The translations under genes and the position numbers were made by a program. Positions 11,299-19,199 of a stretch of DNA of 64,000 nucleotides are shown here, in pieces (the first letter of the stretch is position 1; every line of letters begins with the position of its first letter). The notes below the pieces were generated by a model. That model saw only the letters and a program-made list of their open reading frames with translations, was not told where the DNA came from and ran no database searches. The stretch spans positions 3,890,629-3,954,628 of the forward strand of contig NC_030991.1 in NCBI RefSeq assembly GCF_000149955.1, read 5' to 3'. The DNA comes from Fusarium oxysporum f. sp. lycopersici 4287. Its lineage: Eukaryota > Ascomycota > Sordariomycetes > Hypocreales > Nectriaceae.

Positions 11299-11619
11299 GA
11301 AGGAGAAAACAAATGACTACTAATATTAACATCACAGCTGATTACTAACAACAAACAGCCTCAAGTTGACAGACCATGCTTCAGCTGCTGAAGATAGGAT
11401 GCTGAACACTTGGAGATGGTATTGGTTGGCCTTCAAGCAGGCCTGTCAAGCAGAGTCAAGCAAACGGGGTTAGAAGAGTAAGAACAGGAAAAGCAGTAGG
11501 GCTTTCTTCTGTGTAAAATGGACAAAAAGCGGGGAATACGTGAATAGCTTAGCGTAGCCACAGGCCCTATGAGGTCCGTTCTCCCGGGCGTAATAAATAC
11601 TACTACTACTACTACTACA
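11029..11619 (+). mobile_element. 5'-truncated LINE (copy D), 3' end
   Basis: The end of ORF2 (11029-11298) is followed by a 3' UTR and the shared GGGCGTAATAAA motif, but the tail is a (TAC)n array at 11598-11619 rather than the (TTGTA)n tail of other copies. The 5' limit coincides with the right terminus of MULE 1. Confidence 0.8.
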
Positions 11620-11673
11620 TTTGCTGCTGCTCATCATATTCACTGTAACCCTTTAAGCACGCTCTGTGCGACA
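11617..11673 (+). repeat. 57-bp direct repeat, left copy
   Basis: Starts ACATTTGCTGCTGCTCATCA and recurs at 13597-13653 in the same orientation with two mismatches. Similarity stops exactly where the 150-bp repeat at 11673-11823 begins. Confidence 0.8.
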
Positions 11674-11823
11674 ACCCCTGTTCTGATCAGCACTACTATT
11701 CCTGTATATAGAACAATGTCAAATCAACTCTACACCCTGGCATTAATCAACCCTACTAGGTTTAAAGTGGGTCAATAAAATCAACTCTACTAGAGTTGAT
11801 TTTGGACTGTAGGACTAGGGTAG
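11673..11823 (-). repeat. 150-bp dispersed repeat with palindrome (right copy)
   Basis: Reverse complement of 2911-3061 over its whole length with few differences, including the central palindrome (about 11778-11802). It is 8.6 kb from the left copy and encloses MULE 1 and both LINE ends. Confidence 0.8.
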
Positions 11824-11958
11824 TTTATCAAGGGCTGATAGAATATTACGGAATGATAGTTAAACAACCAGGTCATAACTGAAATCAAAAGCGATACATT
11901 GTACCAATCTAAGCCCCCTCTTCAAGCCATTCCCAAGACCCCCATGATAGCAAGCCTC

Positions 11959-12407
11959 CTAGCAGAACTGCCTGCTGTTCGCCAAGTCGTACTTAAGCGT
12001 CACGTCAGTCGGCGGGTTGGGACTGCTGTACAGAGTGCACGACCGCTTGCCACCATCCTCCGGCATGAAGGTATGCTTCCACACCCAGTTCGTGCACTTA
12101 TTAGGTTCCTCCAAACACTTGGCGGCGCAGTCTTGAAGCCGTCCTTGAAGAAGAAGTGTTGCTCCGTGATGACGCCTGTCATGTCGATACCCTGGTAGTA
12201 CCGGACGCAGCCGCCCTCACGATTGGGGGCCCGAAGGTTGGGAAAGCGGTCCTTGGTGATCTTGCCCTTGCAGATCGCCCAGTCCGAGTAGCGGTCAAAG
12301 TCTGGGAAGATATTGCTGTCTGGGTTGTCGTAAGGAGTGGCGTTGAAGGGAACGGCCAAGGCGGCGGAGGTGAGGAGGGCAGAGAGGGCAGCGGTGGTGA
12401 AATGCAT
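11959..12407 (-). pseudogene. Small secreted Cys-rich protein, frameshifted
   Basis: The ATG at 12407 opens a clear signal peptide (hydrophobic ALSALLTSAALAVP, residues about 7-20) and a mature N-terminus with two cysteines. Near 12138-12142, after HFFFKDG, the frame shifts by one base. In the neighbouring frame a Cys-rich continuation is open (DCAAKC, NKCTNWVW, RSCTLY, final QFC) and ends at TAG 11959-11961. The uncorrected frame ends at 12000 with no cysteine pattern. Small secreted proteins with several cysteines are typical candidate effectors in plant- or insect-associated fungi; the role is inference. The break may be a true mutation or a sequencing error. The gene sits between 57-bp direct repeats. 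Confidence 0.65.
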
Positions 12408-13067
12408 TTTATCGAGAGGCTTGAGCTGATAAGTGAAGATAGATGTGGTTGAGTTGTTTTGTTTTGTTAAGCAAGCGATTCACAAGGTGTAACGCTACGA
12501 TCTATGTAAATGCTGGGGCAATTTGTGTCTGTTTCGCATCTTTGGCTCCCCTGCGTAACGAAGCGAGCCATCGTGCTGAACGGATTTGTTCATGCTTTCG
12601 TGGTTACTTCTTGTTCCTTTCTTTCTTCTTTTTTTCTTCTTTTGATTGTATATCGTCCCAAGAAACATAACTCGATTAACACCAAGATGATCATTTGGTC
12701 TTCTAATTCGCTAGAGCGCTTTAGCACATAGGCTGTGCAGCCGATGCAAACCATTTGATCAACTCAGCTCAACAGGTGTTATACAAGATTCGGGCGAAGA
12801 ATTGCACTGCTATTTTACCATTCTACATCCCAATTGCTTGGAGCCGACACTTCTTGCGCCCAACAATTCAGTATCATTCGGGCAGGGCCACTCACCTAAG
12901 CCTGTAAGGATATGATTTGAAGAGGGGTATCCATTCTTGCGTTATTCGCGTTCTACCGCAATTAAAGCCAGTAGGGGAGATCTTGCTAACGTACACGTTT
13001 GGCGGAAGTGCTATCAGAATGAAGAATAAGTGGGAGAGGTGGCGTGCACGGGCCATGATTTCGTGTA
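12408..13067. other. Intergenic
   Basis: Promoter side of the secreted-protein gene, with pyrimidine-rich tracts near 12610-12645. No other gene is seen. Confidence 0.4.
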
Positions 13068-13295
13068 TCAGGACCTGATACGGGGGGTAATTGGTACAAT
13101 AGATAGAGAGATCTTGTGTTTATCTCTCAGATGATTGATAGGATGGGACCCATTGGGGGAGATGGCGTGTTTGCAGTTATCATCGAAGCAGATTAATAGT
13201 CGCGCCTCAGGATGAACCCATAAGGAGAGCGACTCGAGAAATTCATAAGGCGATTGTTGTGTCCCTGTAGTTGGGGCAATAGGTGACGATTCCAT
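13068..13295 (-). pseudogene. OrsD-like protein, N-terminal fragment
   Basis: A 75-residue frame contains a C2H2-like motif, LICFDDNCKHAISPNGSHPINHLRDKH (cysteines and histidines spaced as C-x4-C..H-x4-H), as found near the N-terminus of the large fungal OrsD-like (DUF3505) family. The frame stops soon after, so only the first domain is left. Other pieces of this family lie at 41565-41984 and 48981-49805. Sequence around 13061-13098 recurs at 44290-44327. Confidence 0.5.
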
Positions 13296-13956
13296 GGTGT
13301 TAGCCCTTTCTGTGCTGTTATATACTGTTGCTGCTTCTATATTGTATTCTTTTATTATACGATATTGGGAAGCTGGAGCAGAAGGCGAAGTGGTAGAATA
13401 TGGTAGGAATGGAATAAAAGCGGGAAGTCAGAAGCACGAGCGCGCACGGATAAAAAGGAGGTAAACAACAGGTTGTTTTTATTAAACCTTCTTACCATAT
13501 GTCGCAGGGTAGGCATTAGTAATCTAGCTATATGCTTTAAGTAACTCTGCGGGATGGAATTCCCCGCACAAGAGATAACTTAAGACATCAATCAACACAT
13601 TTGCTGCTGCTCATCATATTCACTCTAACCCTTTAAGCACGCTCAGTGCGACACCATATCAATGCGCACGGACAGAAAGTGTAGAATCTACGGGTGATTT
13701 TTCGGAAGAATATCGGCAAAAATCAAGGGTGGTCTAGGTTGGCACGGACGAAAATTGAATAATGCGACGCGTTTTCGTTCAACCTTGGTACAGTAGGGGT
13801 ACACGACAATTAGGAATAGAAGAGTAGGACTGAAAGTAAACTCATTGGAATCACCAACCAGTGGGGTTTATGGAATGTATCTTCTCCTATTATCGTATTT
13901 TCTCCCTGAAACTCCAAGCAAGAAAATGTCACGCTAAATCAGCGAGCTATGTATTC
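13296..13956. other. Intergenic with direct-repeat copy
   Basis: Holds the right 57-bp direct repeat (13597-13653) and two copies of a GCGCACGGAYARAAAG motif (near 13438 and 13661) that also occurs near 58341 and 58394. No gene is seen. Confidence 0.5.
13597..13653 (+). repeat. 57-bp direct repeat, right copy
   Basis: Same orientation as 11617-11673, two mismatches; the two copies bracket about 1.9 kb that includes the secreted-protein gene. Confidence 0.8.
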
Positions 13957-14766
13957 TCATGTTCTGAGTGGTCGCTTTGGTAGGATCATTCCATCGTACT
14001 CCATGCACTCTAAATGGTCATCGTACTGGTTTATCAACCAGTTTGAGTTTCCCTTTGCCACACAAGACAGGTCTTCCCCCGAAAGTTCGAAGCCCACAGA
14101 TTCCAAGTCCAATACCATAATTTTGTCCTTCCCATTGTCAGTCACAAGATGAAAGTTGTCAAGCTTTATATCATCATGATACGCTCCGAGATCAGCCAGA
14201 GACGTAAACGCCTGATCGAACAGGGGCCGAAGATCTTGTTTATCAAGTACTGCGCCTTCCGGGGTCGCGAGGCAGTCCCCTCCGATATCTGAAAGAATCA
14301 AAGTGCGGATATCATTGAATTGAATCATGCCGTAGAATCTAGGTATGACGATGCCCTGGAGAGGTTGAAGTTTGTGATATGCTTCCAGTTCCTTGTCAAA
14401 TTCTTCTTCCCAATTGGGCTTCTGGGATTTTAAAACAATTCTTTCTGGCAGGAACCACTCTGGGAATTTGTTCTGCAGCCATGAGCCTATCGCGCCAGAT
14501 AAAACACCGAATAAGGACTGGACGACCCGATCCAGAAACGTCTGCTGAAGTCGCAGGCAAAGGACATTATGATGGCAATGGTCTGCAGGTCCACCTCTGG
14601 CTGTGATAGTTCGCGTACCAAACCGAAAGCGCTAAGGTCAAGTTATATCAGCAGTGCAATATGGCTTAGAACGGGTAGTGGAACCTACAGTGTCTTCAGG
14701 CTGCATGACTCCTTCAGTTAGTATATCACTAGTTGGAGAGGAAGGTATTCCATCCGAATGCTCCAT
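13957..14766 (-). CDS. Kinase-like protein, two exons
   Basis: Exon 1 is 14689-14766 (26 codons from an ATG), the intron is 14632-14688 (57 nt, GT..AG), and exon 2 is 13957-14631; the product is about 250 residues. The second half has protein-kinase-like features: a YHDDIKLDNF catalytic-loop motif (residues about 177-186, HxDxxxxN with the catalytic aspartate) and MVLDLESVGF (about 198-207) in the position of the metal-binding DFG, here DLE. The N-lobe is short and no glycine-rich loop is obvious, so activity is uncertain; it resembles the small fungal kinase-like families rather than classical Ser/Thr kinases. It is divergent from the gene at 15505, with 738 bp between start codons. Confidence 0.7.
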
Positions 14767-15504
14767 AATGCGATCAGTCTTGTGTCGTGCTGGTTTTTCG
14801 AGAGAGAATCTCGAGGTATTTATACCTCTCTCTTGGCCTCTTTTTGCAGCCAAGAAGCGATGGCTTCAATATTAAACCAGTCCTCCCAATCTGCTTCAGT
14901 CTCAAGCCTCCAATGGCGCTGATTTGTCGGAACGACCAGCTGACAAAAGCTTATATCGTAGGGACAAAATGCTGGGTTCCAATTACCTGTGCTAGCTGGC
15001 TTACGTGTATTCTCATGGCTCGCAGTCCCTCCAACAAACAGGTGCGGTCAGTCTGTAATTGAAAGAGGTTCGGTTTGTATATTGAATGCCAAATTTCAGG
15101 AGTTCCAAGCCAAAACGCACGTGCCATCAATCACTGAGTCAGCCGTTTCTTAAGGCAAGGGGTGCCAGGCAGAAACTCCACAGTCGGCCCGTAGGCCCAA
15201 TCAAATCACTCTTAGAATGTCCTTGTTCATGTTGGTTGTCGTCTTGGTAGAAAATGGACCAACGAGCGTTAATACCGATATTGTGATTGGTGTTTTTATT
15301 TGGAATTGAACTTAGTTCTTACAGTTCAGTTTCTAGCCGCCATAATATCTTGTTGGTTGAAGTTTTACTATAGCGTGATCATAGCCAGCGGTTACAGTTT
15401 GTTATATAATATGCCAGCAGCGCTCATGCTGAAAGAATCTCAAGTTCATCTTCTACTCTTATTAATCTTTCTCCACTTTCCTCCTAACTATTGCTTTTAA
15501 AACC
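14767..15504. promoter_or_regulatory. Shared divergent intergenic region
   Basis: It separates the start codons of the kinase-like gene (minus strand) and the unknown gene at 15505 (plus strand), so it is the likely bidirectional promoter. The stretch TGTTATATAATATGCC near 15400 has a TATA-like element about 100 nt before the plus-strand ATG. No other element is recognised. Confidence 0.45.
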
Positions 15505-16715
15505 ATGTCTACTAATTCAGCTGAAAAGCTTATTCAACAACACCCCACCAATGTGGTTGCTAACCCGGGGTATAAGACCGCATCCGATAAATCCTGGTCC
15601 AACTCCTACAAGCCCATAAAGAGCACAACCTCCTACATAAAAATTCAGAATGGCGTTATAGACGCCAATTTCGAAAATGCCTTCATGGGAATGATGGAAG
15701 ATGACGCCATGCGCTTTCGTCAGCCAGCCGTTCCTACCAATCAACGTTATTGGAGACTTGAGACTGAAGCAGATTGCGAGAACTGGTTCAATACCGAGAT
15801 AACTAACGTGGTTCTCTCCGCCTGGCATTCGAATCCACCACTTATGCAGACCTCTCACACTAAACCACTGACAGAAGAAAATATCCCCGAAAATGTGGAT
15901 TGCACATTTTCTGTAAAGCATGGCGGAAAGAGATACACTGTGGCTATTGGGGAGTTTAAACGCAACCTTCTCGATCCGAATGAGTGGGGAAGTGGTTCTA
16001 TTAATAAAGGTGGCCAAAGGAAACTTTCGCAAGAACTCAGAGGGTAGGTTCCCCCACAGGGAGCAAGACCTCAGACCGAAAGACAAGGTGACAAAATAAA
16101 TTAAGCTAAAATCTCCTAAAATTAAGATAAGCTTACCTAATTCTTTTTGTCTCCTATGGTTAAGGTCTCAAGTTTCTTGATATCCCCCAGGTGCCTTCAC
16201 CTATATTTCTCTTTTCCTATCGTACAATTAAAAGTCAAAAGACAGCTAACAGATAATAGATATGCAAGCAAATATAAGTGTCCCCAGGTCTTTTGTTTCG
16301 ACGGTTCGAACCTTGTTCTCCTACAGTTTCGGGCACACAGAGTCGAGGGTATCAAGAATGAGGACTGCGAGATTGACTCCTGGATGATTCCTGTGAAGTA
16401 TGCCTATTCCCGTTTCTTTTTTCCATTTTTTAAAGAAATTGAGAAAAAAAGAGATCAATCAGGCTAACATTTTCAAGGAACTCATCATGCAGCCTTCGGT
16501 ATGCACTTTATCGCCTCTTGGCTCAAGGATGGAGACGTTGCCAAGGAGAGGTGGCTGCAGTCACAGGTTTCACTGTAGGGGGGCTTGCACCATGTTCACG
16601 GGAGTACTACACTGGCGTGCCCATTTGGAAGGCGGCCAATGGTCAGAGGCAGAAGTCGCACCCCTTGGGCTATCAACGAACTGTTGATGGGTCAACTGGG
16701 GCAGTAGTATGGTAA
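15505..16715 (+). CDS. Unknown fungal protein, three exons
   Basis: Exons are 15505-16043, 16260-16397 and 16478-16715 with GT..AG introns of 216 and 80 nt and matching phases, giving about 304 residues. Splicing joins SQELRG to YASKYKCPQVFCFDG and then IPVK to NSSCSLRYALYRLLAQGW. The middle has a conserved look (CPQVFCFDGSNLVLLQFRA), and the C-terminus ends GSTGAVVW. I do not recognise a named domain; the layout of a basic N-terminus and a compact beta-rich core resembles fungal proteins found beside kinase-like genes, which fits its divergent neighbour. The first intron is unusually long and AT-rich for this window. Confidence 0.65.
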
Positions 16716-16869
16716 TCTATTGTGTAGTTAACTATAGATGAATATAAATATATATAGGTAAATAAATATAAATAAATATAAATAAACACCTAGCCGCAGA
16801 TAAGAACCCTCCGATCCGAACACCCAGGCGGATACGAGAGCCGAGCAGCCGAGACAACCCAGAGAGGAC

Positions 16870-17040
16870 CTCTCTACATCCTTATTGTTCGTCCCAATTT
16901 CACTGAAAGAGGAAATTCTACATCTCTCATTGGCTTTATACCCCTGCTAGTTCCTCTTTCACTGAAAGACGGACAATGTTTTCAATCCCCCGCCCGTTTT
17001 TTTGATTAAAAGTGCCTGATAAACCTTCTCATTGGCTGGT
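16870..17040 (+). repeat. Dispersed repeat, inverted copy at 51885-52050
   Basis: The core TCTCATTGGCTTTATACCC flanked by two TTTCACTGAAAGA-type motifs is found as a diverged reverse complement at 51885-52050, including the following TGATAAACCTTCTCATTGGCT. CACTTTCAGTGAAA-type motifs also occur in the OrsD-linked repeat at 42300 and 50140. Confidence 0.65.
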
Positions 17041-17435
17041 TCGTTCATTCGTCGCAACCTTCGCAGATAGCTGTACTTTGGCGGCGCCAAGCGATATTAC
17101 CTCCTGAGCGCCTACGTGTAAATTAATATCTTGACCGCGCGTGTTTCGTGACCGCGTCGTAGTAATTTAGGAGGGCTCTACCGACGCCAGTATGTAGAAC
17201 AAAGATTTCCCCCTCCTCAATTGACTCTTGATCTTATCAGTTGTCCACTTTTACGATGAAGTATCGACTACCCTACTCTTCTATTCCTAATTGTCGTGTA
17301 CCCCTAATTGTCGCCTACCCCTGTTTATTTCTCACGTGTTCGTTTATCTCCCGTCCATTCCCATATGACCACACTACGGTGATTTATGTTTTCTCATTTC
17401 GATCGACAGTCTGCGGGCGCATTACTTACGCGTGC

Positions 17436-17480
17436 CTAGTCCTACAGTCCAAAATCAATTGTTGTACAATTGATTTAATT
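17436..17480 (+). repeat. Partial copy of palindromic repeat
   Basis: CTAGTCCTACAGTCCAAAATCAA matches 2916-2937, and a palindrome at 17453-17475 (AATCAATTGT / ACAATTGATT) replaces that of the other copies with paired changes on both arms. Confidence 0.65.
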
Positions 17481-18279
17481 TAACGTTGTATTAAAGTAAT
17501 AACCATTATCTGGACTACTAGTATATAAGTAATACACCTAACTTAATAAATTCCTAGATCTAAGTACTTATTCTCTTAGCTTTACATAGACCAGGATCTC
17601 TATGTTCCTAATTATAAGTATATTTTTACTACCAGGGATGCCGCCTATGCTATTTCTAATATCCTCAGCTATGTCGCAGGACATAACACGGTAGCAGACC
17701 TACTTGGCAAGCCAACATCTACGTATTCTTAGCCTAGGTATAGCACTTGCCTTAATCTTAGGCCATAGGGCGCGATGCTAGCTAATAGATGGGACAGGGA
17801 GGTCAAGATCACCGGGGCGGTTGCAAAGCGGATAAAGTAATGTATTAATTAGCAAGTAATTCTGCTGCCGGATAATGCTAAGGATGCACTAGATGCTGCA
17901 AATCCTCCTTCCTATAACTCTGAAAGTCTTTTTAAGCCTATTTTTGGTATCTTGGCCTGGATGTTGCGTAACTGGAAGAATACTAAAAGGCAAAATTGGG
18001 CGAGCGGTATTGAGGGGGAAATGTATTACTATCCATTATGTAGACTACATATAAGGATCTAACCAAGGATTGCATTTGCCTATTAAAAGGTTAATAATCT
18101 GGACACGTGGTTGCCCCCGTCTTCTCGTCTCTAAGAGCTTCTTTTGTGCAAATCTGCTCACTGTGTTATATATACGTAATATTTTTAATATCTTACTGAA
18201 GTCAAGTGGCAGACTGTTGACTCGGATTGTACTGCTACTTAATGGCATCAATGATTAGAGTTGTTATCCTATTGGTGTA

Positions 18280-18545
18280 GCATGGTTGATAAGCTTGTGA
18301 CCCAGACAAATATGTGACCCAGTATACTGTGCACCTAGAAATAACCTACCCTATAACATGTTGTTGAATACTGGTGAAAATGAGACCGGCCAACCGGTCA
18401 GAGAGCTGTCTCAGCACTGTAATAACCTCTTAGATAGGTCATTAATATTACAGCTATTTTAGAATTAGTTTGAATTTTTAAAGAATTCTTTAAGAACTGG
18501 ATTTAAGGTGGAAATAAAACTGGGTCACAAGCTTATCAACCACGT
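18280..18545 (-). mobile_element. Pogo-type MITE, 266 bp
   Basis: Terminal inverted repeats are GCATGGTTGATAAGCTTGTG on the left and the reverse complement of ACGTGGTTGATAAGCTTGTG on the right. The flanks are TA (18278-18279) and CA (18546-18547), consistent with an aged TA target duplication. The interior matches the AT-rich interior of the MITE at 33838-34286 in reverse orientation. There is no coding capacity. Confidence 0.7.
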
Positions 18546-18771
18546 CATCTCATATACTGAACATGATTGGAACACGTCAAACTTTCCTCCTACCCCGCTC
18601 CTTTCGCAGGCTTTCGGCCATTCCCATCTTCTCATCTTCAACATTTTTGTGACCTCAACCAGCTTCTTCCCTACTCTATGAAATCATCAGGATCGCTTCG
18701 CCTGTTATTAATTATCCAATAGGCTTTTGTATTCGCTTTGCTTCTCGTAATTTGAGGCCCAATTTTCCATA

Positions 18772-18848
18772 GGGAATTGATATACGGGCATGACATTTTG
18801 GCTACACGGGCATGACTCTTACACGGGCATGACTTTTGTAATATCTGA
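18772..18848 (+). repeat. MULE 2 terminal inverted repeat (left)
   Basis: Starts GGGAATTGATATACGGGCAT; contains ACGGGCATGACA, ACGGGCATGACTC and ACGGGCATGACTT subrepeats. It is the reverse complement of 22294-22370. Confidence 0.9.
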
Positions 18849-19199
18849 TTCGCTAGATTTCCGTCGACCCATAGATACATTCCCGCAAAGGCGGTGAAGC
18901 CAGCTTCGCTAACAAGATCTCTCATTCAGTGTAGAAGCAATTAGGTCCCGCTAGCTCCCTTGAACAGGTCTTGCACAGGCGTCAAAGTAAGGTCTAGTTT
19001 TCCATACAGAACAAGGCCAACTCCATTGTGCCCTCGAAGGCAGTTATCTATGTTGAGATCCACTGTTTAACGGATCAATGGCTATTCCGATCCATTGGTG
19101 GCGAGGATGTGGATGTCTTGTCAATAGTTTCCGGTGGTTAGCACCAGTCTTTCCTCTTCTTCAATCAACATAATATGCTCATTTCAGCAATTTACACCT

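Larger units (their letters stand above)
16716..18279. other. Intergenic, AT-rich, with dispersed repeats
   Basis: Contains the repeat at 16870-17040 (inverted copy at 51885-52050) and a partial copy of the palindromic 150-bp repeat at 17436-17480. No gene is recognised. Confidence 0.5.

Noticed and set aside
16310..16320. GGTTCGAAC, a tRNA B-box-like sequence
   Set aside because: It lies inside an exon of the 15505 gene; no A box or cloverleaf can be formed around it.
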